Assembly: GCF_002250835.2 (NCBI RefSeq)
Contig: NZ_NOJY02000001.1
Coordinates: forward strand, 124,001-188,000
Length of the DNA stretch: 64,000 nt
From: Romboutsia weinsteinii
GTDB lineage: Bacteria; Bacillota; Clostridia; Peptostreptococcales; Peptostreptococcaceae
Direction: 5' to 3'
The notes beneath the pieces are model-generated. The model saw only the letters and a program-made list of their open reading frames with translations. It did not search any database and was not told the origin of the DNA. Made by a program: the position numbers and the translations under genes. Of the stretch, positions 18,370-26,895 are shown in pieces (the first letter of the stretch is position 1; every line of letters starts with the position of its first letter).

Positions 18370-19824
18370 ATGAAATTCAAGAAGATTTCAAGTTTATTCT
18401 TAGCAGTTACAGTTATGTCATCAGTACTTACAGGATGTTCAAGTGCTAATGGCGGAAGTGATTCAAAACAATCAGGTGATAGTACTGAATTAGTATGGTA
18501 CATGATAGGAACTCCACAACCTGATCAAGCAAAGGTTATGGAAAAGGTAAATGAATATACTAAGGAAAAAATAGGTGTTACTATAGATTTAAGAATGATT
18601 GACTGGGGAGATTACGGTCCAAAGATGCAAGTTATAACATCTGGAGGAGAACCATTTGATATATGCTTTGCTAATGATTACGCTTTAAATGCCCAAAAAG
18701 GATCTTACTTAGAGATAAGTGATTTACTAGATAGCAAAGGAAAAGAAATGAAAGAAGTTATAGATCCGTTATTCTTAGAAGGTGCTTCAATAAACGGAAA
18801 GTTATATGGAGTACCAGCAAACAAAGAAGTTGGACAACAAATGGTATGGGCTTATAATGCAGAAATGGCAGAAAAAGCTGGTGTAGATATGTCTAATGTT
18901 AAGTCATTAGAAGATCTAGAAAAAGTTTTAGATGTTGTAAAGAAGAAAAATCCAGACTTAAAAATGCCTATGGCAGCAGGTGCTAACTTTGTACCAGTGT
19001 TAGATTTCGATTTATTATTAGGTGAAAACTTACCATTTGGTATATCTTTAAACGGAGATACTGATAAAGTTGTAAATATATATGAAACTGAAGAAGTTAA
19101 AAAAACATTAAAGACTTTACGTAGATTCTACGAAAAAGGATTTATACATTCTCAAGCAGCGACAGATACAGATCCACACGAAATGAAAGTTCAAAACTGG
19201 TTCGTTAGAAAAGATCAATATGCTCCAGGTGCTGCAGAGATGTGGTCATCAAATGCAGAATATGATATAAAATATTCTCCAATACATGAGCCTTTAACTA
19301 TAAATAACTCAGTAACAGGGTCTGTAATGGCAATATCTGCAACTTCTAAAAATCCAGAAAAATCTATGGAATTCTTAAACTTATTAAATACTGATGAGTA
19401 CTTAAGAAACCTAGTAGATAGAGGTATAGAAGATGTACACTACACTACTAATGAAAATGGAACTATAACTAAGACTGATGCAGCAAAAGGATACCAAATG
19501 CCATCTTGGGCTTTAGGTAATGTATTCTTAACTAAGAGTTACGATACTGATCCAGAAAACAGAATAGAGCAATATGAAGAGTTCAATGAGAAAGCTGTAG
19601 CATCTCCAACTTTAGGATTCTATGTAGATACAACTAATATAAGTACTGAAGTAGCTACATTATCTAACATAGTTCAAGAATTCAAGGCTCCATTATACAC
19701 AGGGTCTGTAGATGTAGATAAGTACTTAGGTCAATTAAATGATAAATTAAAATCAGCTGGACTTGATAAAGTATTAAAAGAAATACAAACTCAATATGAT
19801 GCGTGGAAAGCTAGCAACAAGTAA
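18370..19824 (+). CDS. Carbohydrate-binding lipoprotein of ABC importer
   Basis: This is the extracellular solute-binding protein, 484 residues. It has a lipoprotein signal peptide with lipobox LTGC, so C23 would be lipid-modified and anchored in the membrane. The mature part (ELVWYMIGTPQPDQAKVMEKVNEY...) resembles the family 1 binding proteins that partner LplB/YtcP permeases. It would bind the oligosaccharide released by the GH85 enzyme and hand it to the permeases; this substrate is inferred from the neighbours and from the analogous streptococcal N-glycan importer. AGGGGGAAG precedes ATG 18370. A strong hairpin at the 3' end may stabilise its message, as is usual for binding proteins needed in excess. 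Confidence 0.9.
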   Translation: MKFKKISSLFLAVTVMSSVLTGCSSANGGSDSKQSGDSTELVWYMIGTPQPDQAKVMEKVNEYTKEKIGVTIDLRMIDWGDYGPKMQVITSGGEPFDICFANDYALNAQKGSYLEISDLLDSKGKEMKEVIDPLFLEGASINGKLYGVPANKEVGQQMVWAYNAEMAEKAGVDMSNVKSLEDLEKVLDVVKKKNPDLKMPMAAGANFVPVLDFDLLLGENLPFGISLNGDTDKVVNIYETEEVKKTLKTLRRFYEKGFIHSQAATDTDPHEMKVQNWFVRKDQYAPGAAEMWSSNAEYDIKYSPIHEPLTINNSVTGSVMAISATSKNPEKSMEFLNLLNTDEYLRNLVDRGIEDVHYTTNENGTITKTDAAKGYQMPSWALGNVFLTKSYDTDPENRIEQYEEFNEKAVASPTLGFYVDTTNISTEVATLSNIVQEFKAPLYTGSVDVDKYLGQLNDKLKSAGLDKVLKEIQTQYDAWKASNK

Positions 19825-19855
19825 GAATAAATAAAAATAAGAATGTTTAATTATG

Positions 19856-19886
19856 GGTATTCTGCTATTTAAAATAGTGGAATACC
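19856..19886 (+). promoter_or_regulatory. mRNA-stabilising or attenuating hairpin after the binding-protein gene
   Basis: GGTATTCTGCTATTT pairs with AAATAGTGGAATACC (15 bp, two G-T pairs) with almost no loop. No T-run follows and the GH125 ribosome binding site is close behind, so partial attenuation or 3'-end protection is more likely than termination. Confidence 0.55.
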
Positions 19887-19910
19887 TATATGTATATATG
19901 GGAGGAAAAG

Positions 19911-21185
19911 ATGTACAACTCAGTTAATAAGCTAATAGAAAATGTAAAGGATAAATTAAAAGACGATGTAAAATTAGGAGATATGTTTGAAAAATGTTTC
20001 CTAAATACAATAAATACTACAATAAAAAGAATGGATGATGGAACAAGCTATGTATTAACTGGAGATATACCAGCAATGTGGTTAAGAGATTCAGTTTGTC
20101 AAGTAAGACCATACTTAGTTCTAGCTAAAGAAGATAAAGACATAGCGGATATGATAGAAGGATTAGTTGAAAGACAGTTTAGATATATACAAGTAGATCC
20201 ATATGCTAATGCATTTAATGAAGAAGCTAATAATATGGGGCATCAAAGTGACTTAACAGAAATGAAGCCAGAAATATGGGAAAGAAAATATGAAATAGAT
20301 TCATTATGCTTCCCAATTCAATTAAGTTACCTATTATGGAAAAATACTGGAAGAACATCTCAATTCAATGAGAGTTTCAAAAAAGCAGTAGATATGATAA
20401 TTGATTTATGGAAAGTTGAACAAAATCATGAAGAAAACTCTCCATATAGCTTTGAAAGACTTGATTGTCGTCAATTAGATACATTAGCAAGAAGTGGTAA
20501 GGGGCCTATACATAAAGAGACAGGTATGACTTGGTGTGCATTTAGACCTAGTGATGATGCTTGCCAATATAGTTACTTAGTTCCATCAAACATGTTTGCA
20601 GTAGTAGTTCTTAATTATGTTGTAGAGATAGCAAAAGATATATTAAATGATGAAGAATTAGCTAATAGAGCGAAGGAATTAGCTGAAGAAATAAACAGAG
20701 GTATAGAAAATCATGCTGTATATAACCATCCAAGATGTGGAGATATATACGCATTTGAAGTAGACGGGTTAGGTAATTATAATCTAATGGATGATGCTAA
20801 TCTTCCAAGTTTACTTTCAATACCTTACTTAGGATATGCTGACTTAGAAGATGAGAAGTATGTTAATACAAGGAACTTTATATTAAGTACAGAAAATCCA
20901 TACTTCCATATAGGGAAATACGCTAGTGGAGTGGGAAGTCCTCATACACCAGAAAACTATATCTGGCATATATCATTAGCTATGCAAGGATTAACTACTA
21001 ATGATATAGAAAAGAAGAGAGAGCTTTTAGAAATAATGAAAAATACAGATGCAGGAACATACTTAATGCATGAAGGATTCCATCCTGATGATCCTAGTAT
21101 GTTTACAAGAGATTGGTTCTCTTGGGCTAATATGATGTTCTGCGAATTAGTACTAGATTACTGTGGAATAAAGGTAGAAAAGTAA
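19911..21185 (+). CDS. GH125 exo-alpha-1,6-mannosidase
   Basis: GH125 enzymes are inverting exo-alpha-1,6-mannosidases that trim N-glycan mannose. This 424-residue protein carries the family hallmark TGDIPAMWLRDSVCQ near residues 45-60, then FKKAVDMIIDLW and the conserved TGMTWCAFRPSDDACQYSYL region, and ends with HEGFHPDDPSMFTRDWFSWANMMF. It is an (alpha/alpha)6 protein without signal peptide, so it works in the cytoplasm. I chose ATG 19911 because GGGAGGAAAAG is directly upstream; the open frame extends to ATG 19890. Its length matches characterised family members. With the two GH38 enzymes it covers the alpha-1,2/1,3/1,6 linkages of high-mannose glycans. Confidence 0.93.
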   Translation: MYNSVNKLIENVKDKLKDDVKLGDMFEKCFLNTINTTIKRMDDGTSYVLTGDIPAMWLRDSVCQVRPYLVLAKEDKDIADMIEGLVERQFRYIQVDPYANAFNEEANNMGHQSDLTEMKPEIWERKYEIDSLCFPIQLSYLLWKNTGRTSQFNESFKKAVDMIIDLWKVEQNHEENSPYSFERLDCRQLDTLARSGKGPIHKETGMTWCAFRPSDDACQYSYLVPSNMFAVVVLNYVVEIAKDILNDEELANRAKELAEEINRGIENHAVYNHPRCGDIYAFEVDGLGNYNLMDDANLPSLLSIPYLGYADLEDEKYVNTRNFILSTENPYFHIGKYASGVGSPHTPENYIWHISLAMQGLTTNDIEKKRELLEIMKNTDAGTYLMHEGFHPDDPSMFTRDWFSWANMMFCELVLDYCGIKVEK

Positions 21186-21217
21186 GGTTAATAATTTGAA
21201 AAGATAATCATGATTTA

Positions 21218-21252
21218 GGCTATAATACTAATCCTTAGTAGTATAGCCTCTT
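21218..21252 (+). terminator. Hairpin between GH125 and GH1 genes
   Basis: GGCTATAATACTA and TAGTAGTATAGCC form a 13-bp stem with one mismatch, followed by a weak T-rich tract TCTTAT. It is probably a partial terminator. TATAAT lies in its 5' arm (21221-21226) with TTGAAA 19 bases upstream, so a weak promoter may overlap it. Confidence 0.5.
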
Positions 21253-21283
21253 ATAATATAGATGATATATGGAGGATTTAAAA

Positions 21284-22663
21284 ATGAATTATAAATTTCC
21301 AAAAGATTTTTGGTGGGGAAGTGCATCTTCTGCAACGCAAATGGAAGGTGCATACAATAAAGATGGTAAGGAACAAAATATATGGGATTACTGGTATGAG
21401 ATAGCACCTGAGAAGTTCCATAATAATATAGGACCACATAATACTAGTAATTTCTACTATAAATATGAAGAAGATATAAAACTAATGAAAGAACTTGGTC
21501 ACAACTCTTTTAGATTTTCTATAAGTTGGTCAAGGCTTATAAAAGAAGATCAAAGTGTTAATGAAGAGGCAGTTAAATTCTATAATAATGTAATAAATAC
21601 AATGTTACAAAATGGGGTAGAGCCTTTTATAAATCTATTCCACTTTGACATGCCAATGTATTTACAAAATATAGGTGGATGGGAAAATAGAGAAGTAGTA
21701 ACTCGCTATCAAAATTTTGCAAAGAAATGTTTTGAGTTATTTGGAGATAGAGTAAAAAAATGGTTTACTCATAATGAACCAATAGTGCCAGTTGAATGTG
21801 GATACTTAGGTCACTATCACTATCCTTGTGTGGTTGACTTTAAAAGAGCTGTACAAGTAGGTTATCATATAATGCTATCAAGTTCATTAGCTATTATGGA
21901 ATATAAGAAATTAAATCAAGGTGGGGAAATAGGTATAATAATAAACCTAACACCATCATATCCAAGAAGCAATAGTGAAGAAGATCTAAAAGCTTCAAAT
22001 ATCGCTGATTTAATACTAAATAGATCATTCTTAGACACATCGGTGTTAGGGGAATTTCCTGGGGAATTAATAGAATTTGTAAAAGAACAAAACTTACTTC
22101 CTGAATATACAAAAGAAGATATGGAAGTGATAAAGAATAATACAGTTGACTTACTAGGTGTTAATTACTATCAACCGAGAAGAGTAAAAGCTAAAGAGAG
22201 CAAGATTGAAGAAGGAGCACCACTTACTCCAGAATCATTCTTTGATTTCTATGATATGCCAGGTAAAAAAATCAATCCTCATAGAGGATGGGAGATATAT
22301 GAAAAAGGAATATACGATCTATCAATAAATATTAGAGATAATTATAAAAATATACATTTCTTTATATCTGAAAATGGAATGGGTGTAGAAGGCGAAGAAA
22401 AGTTTAAAGTAGATGGAAGAATTGAAGATGACTACAGAATAGAATTTATAAGTGAACATTTAAAATGGGCAAATAAGGCATTAAATGAAGGGTGTAACCT
22501 AAAAGGTTATCATCTATGGACTTTCATGGATAACTGGTCTTGGTTAAATTCATATAAAAATAGATATGGGTTTGTAGAAATTGATTTAAATAATGATTAT
22601 AAAAGAACTCCGAAGAAGAGTGCTTATTGGTTTAAAGAACTTATAACAAATAATGGATTTTAA
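21284..22663 (+). CDS. GH1 beta-glycosidase
   Basis: This is a family 1 retaining beta-glycosidase of 459 residues with a TIM-barrel layout. The N-terminal signature FWWGSASSATQMEGA, acid/base E165 in THNEP, and nucleophile E363 in ISENG are all present. No signal peptide is present. The family covers beta-glucosidase, 6-phospho-beta-glucosidase and beta-mannosidase activities, and the sequence alone does not decide. In this locus the missing step is cleavage of the core Man-beta-1,4-GlcNAc bond and no GH2, GH5 or GH130 gene is visible, so a beta-mannosidase role is a reasonable inference. ATG 21284 has GGAGG upstream; the open frame begins at 21269. Confidence 0.88.
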   Translation: MNYKFPKDFWWGSASSATQMEGAYNKDGKEQNIWDYWYEIAPEKFHNNIGPHNTSNFYYKYEEDIKLMKELGHNSFRFSISWSRLIKEDQSVNEEAVKFYNNVINTMLQNGVEPFINLFHFDMPMYLQNIGGWENREVVTRYQNFAKKCFELFGDRVKKWFTHNEPIVPVECGYLGHYHYPCVVDFKRAVQVGYHIMLSSSLAIMEYKKLNQGGEIGIIINLTPSYPRSNSEEDLKASNIADLILNRSFLDTSVLGEFPGELIEFVKEQNLLPEYTKEDMEVIKNNTVDLLGVNYYQPRRVKAKESKIEEGAPLTPESFFDFYDMPGKKINPHRGWEIYEKGIYDLSINIRDNYKNIHFFISENGMGVEGEEKFKVDGRIEDDYRIEFISEHLKWANKALNEGCNLKGYHLWTFMDNWSWLNSYKNRYGFVEIDLNNDYKRTPKKSAYWFKELITNNGF

Positions 22664-22733
22664 TAAATAATAAAAAGTTTTAAAATTTTAACTTTATGAC
22701 TTATAAATATGGTCAGTATATTAGGAGGGGTAT

Positions 22734-23618
22734 ATGTATTACTTAGTTTTTGACATTGGTGGTACGTCTATAAAATACAGTTTGATGAATAAAGAGGGAG
22801 ATATGATAGATTCAAACTCTGTTGATACTCCAGAACAAGGGCAAGGCAAAACTTTAGGAGTGCTTGTAAATATAATAAATGAATATAAAGAAAAACATGA
22901 TTTAGAAGGTGTGGCTATGAGTGTGCCTGGAGGAATAGATGATGATGGATATATTCATTTTATGGGACAAGTTACTGATTTACAAGATATGTATCTTAAT
23001 AAATATATAAAAGAGCATACAGGACTTGAGTGTACATATGACAATGATGTTAACTGTGTAGCAATGGCTGAAAAATATAAAGGAAATGCGGTTAATAATA
23101 AGAATTTTGTTTGTATAACTATAGGTACTGGAATTGGTGGTGGAGTTTTTATAAACGACCAACTATATAGAGGTCATAGAGGTATGGCTGGAGAGTTTGG
23201 AATAAACATATTAGAACATAGATTGTCACAGTTAAATGATATAGAGTATAGGACTTTTAGTAGATTAGGCTCAACTTATAATTTAATTGCTAGAGTTAAC
23301 AAGCTTAAAAATAGTAATTTAGATGGAAAAGGTGTATTTAAACTTGCTGAAGGTGGAGATAAAGAAGTACAAGGGTTAATAGAAGACTTTTATTTCTCTC
23401 TAGCTATAGGTATTTATAATATAGTATATAGCTTTGCACCTGAGAAGGTATTAATTGGTGGTGGAGTTAGCGTCAGAGATGATTTAATTTCAAATATTGA
23501 GAATAAATTAAAATTACTGAACCCAGATATATTAAACTTTGTAGAAATTGATACTTGTAAGTTCCAAAATGAATCTGGGAAAATAGGAGCATTATATAAT
23601 TTTATAACTAAAAACTAG
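22734..23618 (+). CDS. ROK-family kinase lacking the zinc cysteine motif
   Basis: This 294-residue ROK protein has the ATP phosphate-binding motif DIGGTS (residues 7-12), ITIGTGIGGG and IGGGVSVR, and no DNA-binding domain. Unlike the other ROK kinase of the island it lacks the CxCGxxGCxE zinc signature: the corresponding region after GEFG reads INILEHRLSQLNDIEYRTF. Such cysteine-free members include some N-acetylmannosamine and beta-glucoside kinases, so it likely uses a different sugar from the first ROK kinase. AGGAGGGG precedes ATG 22734. It lies between GH1 and GH85 genes. Kinase activity is likely; the substrate is unknown. Confidence 0.82.
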   Translation: MYYLVFDIGGTSIKYSLMNKEGDMIDSNSVDTPEQGQGKTLGVLVNIINEYKEKHDLEGVAMSVPGGIDDDGYIHFMGQVTDLQDMYLNKYIKEHTGLECTYDNDVNCVAMAEKYKGNAVNNKNFVCITIGTGIGGGVFINDQLYRGHRGMAGEFGINILEHRLSQLNDIEYRTFSRLGSTYNLIARVNKLKNSNLDGKGVFKLAEGGDKEVQGLIEDFYFSLAIGIYNIVYSFAPEKVLIGGGVSVRDDLISNIENKLKLLNPDILNFVEIDTCKFQNESGKIGALYNFITKN

Positions 23619-23629
23619 AAAAATCATAT

Positions 23630-23674
23630 GGAGAGTCATAGTATATTTGACGTATATAAATAATATGACTCTCT
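23630..23674 (+). terminator. Hairpin after the second ROK gene
   Basis: GAGAGTCATA and TATGACTCTC pair around a long AT-rich loop. There is no clear T-run after it, so it may be a weak terminator or processing hairpin upstream of the GH85 gene. Confidence 0.45.
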
Positions 23675-23764
23675 AGTAATTTGAGTGAAATAAATACTAT
23701 TGTTAAATAATAAAAAATATCTGCTAGAGGATTAAATTTATTTTAAATTTAGGGGGATTTAATA

Positions 23765-26700
23765 GTGAATTATAAAAAATATGTGTCATCAGCTTTAGTA
23801 GCGGTATTGCTATTTTCATCAACATTAAGAGGAGAGGCTCTTATTGATTCAGATATAGCTACACAAGAAAAAACGGGACAACCTTTTGCATCTTATTGGT
23901 ATCCAAATGAACTCTTGAATTGGAATCCTAATAATGATAAAGATGCAAAGTTTAATGTTGGTACGGTTGAACTTCAAGAAAGAACAGATGGTGAGGAATT
24001 AAAGGATTCTCAAGACGACGATGCCAAAGTAATATCACTGGCTATAGCGAATAAAACAACTAGTTCAACCCCATCACAGGGTAAGGATGATTTTGAAGGT
24101 TATAATTTTAGTTACTGGCAATACATAGACACATTAGTAGCTTGGGGTGGTTCGGCAGCTGAAGGATTGATACTTCCGCCTAGCGCAGATTTAATAGATG
24201 CTGCTCATACAAATGGAGTTCCAGTATTAGGTACTGTATTTTTCCCGCCTTTAGAATACGGTGGTAAGTATGAATGGATGGAAGAGTTCCTTCAAAAGAA
24301 TCCCGATGGAAGCTTCCCGATGGCAGATAAATTATTAGAAGTGGCAGATTATTATAACTTTGATGGGTGGTTTATAAATCAAGAAACTGGCGGAAGAGGA
24401 AGCGAACATGTAAAACCAGAGCTAGCAAAATTAATGAAAGAATTTTTAAAGTATTTACAAGATAAGAAGCCTAAAGAAATGGAAGTAATCTGGTATGACT
24501 CTATGATTGATGACGGTAGAGTATTTTGGCAAAATAGGCTAAATGAATACAACAAAAACTTCTTAGGTGATAATAAAAATAAATTGTCTGATGGTATGTT
24601 TTTAAATTTCTGGTGGACTGATGAGAAATATTCAATTGTAGACCCAGAAAATGCAGATAAGAGAATACCTTATACTGTTACAGGTAAAGAGCTTAAAGAG
24701 TCAGCAGATTTAGCAAAATCTATGAAAAGAGACCCATATGATTTATATGCTGGTGTAGATGTTCAAGCAAATGGATATAACACAAAAATAAAATGGGATT
24801 ATTTATTCCCAGAAGGTAAGGATGCAAATACATCTTTAGGATTATATTGTCCATCTTGGACTTATGATTCTTCTAAGACGTTTGAAGAATTTTTAGAAAA
24901 AGAAAATAGATTCTGGGTTAATGAGTCTGGAGATCCAAGAAATGAAAGTACTGAAAATTGGAAAGGTGTATCAAATAACTTTGTAGAAAAGAGTCCGGTA
25001 ACATCTCTACCTTTTGTAACAAACTTCTCAATGGGGAATGGTAAGTTCTTTAATGTAGATGGAAAACAAGTCTCTAGTGAAAAATGGAATCATAGAGGGA
25101 TGATGGATGTATTACCTACGTATAGATGGGTTATTGATAATAAAAATAATAACTTAAGTGCGGACTTAGATTATACAGAGAGTTACTATGGTGGGAACTC
25201 TATATCATTACAAGGAAAATTAGTTAAGGGTGGCAATACAAATATAAAACTTTATGCATCAGAAGTTGATATTACTAACAATAGTGAGATAAGTGTTATG
25301 TATAAAGAAAATGGTGGTAATGCAAAAATAAAGTTAGAATTAACTTTTGATGAAGATGATAAGAAAGTATTAGATTTGAATACTACTAAGGAAGGTGATT
25401 GGACTAAAGCTAGTACATCTTTAAAGCAATTTAAAGGAAAGGAGCTTACAGAAATATCACTAATAGTAGATGGTCAATCAAATACTGACTCGTATAAATT
25501 GAATTTAGGTCAATTAGCTATAACAGATAAAAACAAGGGAACTAAATTATCTAAAATATCAAACCTAAATGTTGAAGATTTTAAGATAGTAGATAACTAC
25601 TATGGAAATGTAAGATTAACATGGGACAAAGCAAAAGGAGATATAAGTCATTACGAAATATATAAAGAAAATATTGATGGTAATAGAACTTTAGTAGGCT
25701 CAACTCCAAGTAATGCATTTTATATTAAAGATATTGAAAGAAACCTAGAGCTTGATTCTACAACTAAATTTGTTGTTACTCCTGTAAGTAATGTATTTGA
25801 CTCCTCATCTAAATATGAAGCTAGTGTATCTGTTGCTTGGGATAAATTAGAAAAGCCTCAAGCTAACTTTGAAGCAAGTTCATCAATAATTACTCCAGGA
25901 GAAAAAATAACTCTTAGTGACAAGTCTGTTGCCGGAGAAAAAATAAAGTGGATAGTAGAAGGATCAAATGAAGGTGAACTAGAAGGGAAAACGGCTGATT
26001 TTTCTTTTGCTAAGCCAGGAGTGTACACTATAAAGCAGATTGTATCAAATCCAGCAGGCGAAACTGAAAATATTAAAGAAGATGCAATAGTTGTTAGCAG
26101 CCAAGCAGAGGGTGGACTTGTAAATTTAGCTCTTAATAAAGAGGCTAAGGCAAATGCACAGGTAAATGATAATGAAGCTGCAAAATTTACAGTTGATGGT
26201 GATATAAAATCTAAGTGGTGTGCATTTGGGGGTGAAGGAAACTGGATAGAAATTGATCTTGGAAAAGAAAACATATTGAAAGAACTTCGCATAAGCCATG
26301 CTGAAGCTGGAGGAGAAGCTAGAAGTCTTAATACATCAGACTATACTATTGAAGTTAGTAATGATGGTGAGAACTGGAGAGAAATTCAAAACATAAAAGG
26401 TAATGTAGATGCTATTTCTAAAGATGATTTAAAATTTGAACTTGCTAGATATGTAAGATTAAAAATAAATAAGTCAGAACAAGGATTAGGTGGAGCTACA
26501 AGATTATATGAAATAGAAGTGTTAGGATTAAATACAGATAAATTAACAGTATTAGATAATAGAGAAGCTTTATCTAAACTTAAAGAAACCGTATCAAATA
26601 TTGAAGAGGAATATAAAAAATTAGATTTTTCAAATGTAGACACTAATAAAGTTGAAGAGTTCAATAATAACTTTGATAAAGTTAAATCAATATTAGACAT

Positions 26701-26788
26701 TGTTGAAGTAGAAAAGGAAGAAATAGAAAAAGCTGAAAAATATGTAATAGGGTTATTTGATGAATTAAAACAACTAATAACTGAATAA
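23765..26788 (+). CDS. Secreted GH85 endo-beta-N-acetylglucosaminidase
   Basis: GH85 enzymes cut the chitobiose core GlcNAc-beta-1,4-GlcNAc and free the N-glycan from a glycoprotein. This 1007-residue protein starts with a signal peptide (about 1-26). The catalytic barrel begins near ASYWYPNELLNWNP and carries FDGWFINQET, with N205 and E207 as the expected catalytic pair of the substrate-assisted mechanism. It is followed by beta-sandwich domains, a fibronectin-like segment (about 600-700), a PKD-like domain (about 700-780), an F5/8-type (CBM32-like) module (about 785-920) and a helical tail. There is no LPXTG anchor, so it is released or loosely bound. The start is GTG 23765 with AGGGGGAT upstream. 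It is the entry enzyme of the island. Confidence 0.92.
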   Translation: MNYKKYVSSALVAVLLFSSTLRGEALIDSDIATQEKTGQPFASYWYPNELLNWNPNNDKDAKFNVGTVELQERTDGEELKDSQDDDAKVISLAIANKTTSSTPSQGKDDFEGYNFSYWQYIDTLVAWGGSAAEGLILPPSADLIDAAHTNGVPVLGTVFFPPLEYGGKYEWMEEFLQKNPDGSFPMADKLLEVADYYNFDGWFINQETGGRGSEHVKPELAKLMKEFLKYLQDKKPKEMEVIWYDSMIDDGRVFWQNRLNEYNKNFLGDNKNKLSDGMFLNFWWTDEKYSIVDPENADKRIPYTVTGKELKESADLAKSMKRDPYDLYAGVDVQANGYNTKIKWDYLFPEGKDANTSLGLYCPSWTYDSSKTFEEFLEKENRFWVNESGDPRNESTENWKGVSNNFVEKSPVTSLPFVTNFSMGNGKFFNVDGKQVSSEKWNHRGMMDVLPTYRWVIDNKNNNLSADLDYTESYYGGNSISLQGKLVKGGNTNIKLYASEVDITNNSEISVMYKENGGNAKIKLELTFDEDDKKVLDLNTTKEGDWTKASTSLKQFKGKELTEISLIVDGQSNTDSYKLNLGQLAITDKNKGTKLSKISNLNVEDFKIVDNYYGNVRLTWDKAKGDISHYEIYKENIDGNRTLVGSTPSNAFYIKDIERNLELDSTTKFVVTPVSNVFDSSSKYEASVSVAWDKLEKPQANFEASSSIITPGEKITLSDKSVAGEKIKWIVEGSNEGELEGKTADFSFAKPGVYTIKQIVSNPAGETENIKEDAIVVSSQAEGGLVNLALNKEAKANAQVNDNEAAKFTVDGDIKSKWCAFGGEGNWIEIDLGKENILKELRISHAEAGGEARSLNTSDYTIEVSNDGENWREIQNIKGNVDAISKDDLKFELARYVRLKINKSEQGLGGATRLYEIEVLGLNTDKLTVLDNREALSKLKETVSNIEEEYKKLDFSNVDTNKVEEFNNNFDKVKSILDIVEVEKEEIEKAEKYVIGLFDELKQLITE

Positions 26789-26800
26789 TAATAAAGTTAA

Positions 26801-26836
26801 TCTAGCTGATATCAAAAGATATCGGCTAGAACTTTT
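26801..26836 (+). terminator. Intrinsic terminator after GH85
   Basis: TCTAGCTGATATC pairs with GATATCGGCTAGA (one G-T pair) around AAAA, followed by ACTTTTG. It separates the GH85 and GH31 genes. Confidence 0.75.
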
Positions 26837-26864
26837 GTAGTAAAATAAAATTTATAAGGGGAAA

Positions 26865-26885
26865 TAACAAGTATTTATCTTGTTA
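26865..26885. promoter_or_regulatory. Perfect inverted repeat in the GH31 leader
   Basis: TAACAAG (26865-26871) and CTTGTTA (26879-26885) are perfect arms around a 7-base spacer. The left part, ATAACAAGTAT, is identical to a sequence upstream of the MFS gene (3121-3131), so it may be an operator for the same GntR-LacI regulator. It may also act as an RNA hairpin between the Shine-Dalgarno sequence and the start codon. Confidence 0.4.
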
Positions 26886-26895
26886 GACTTAAGAT

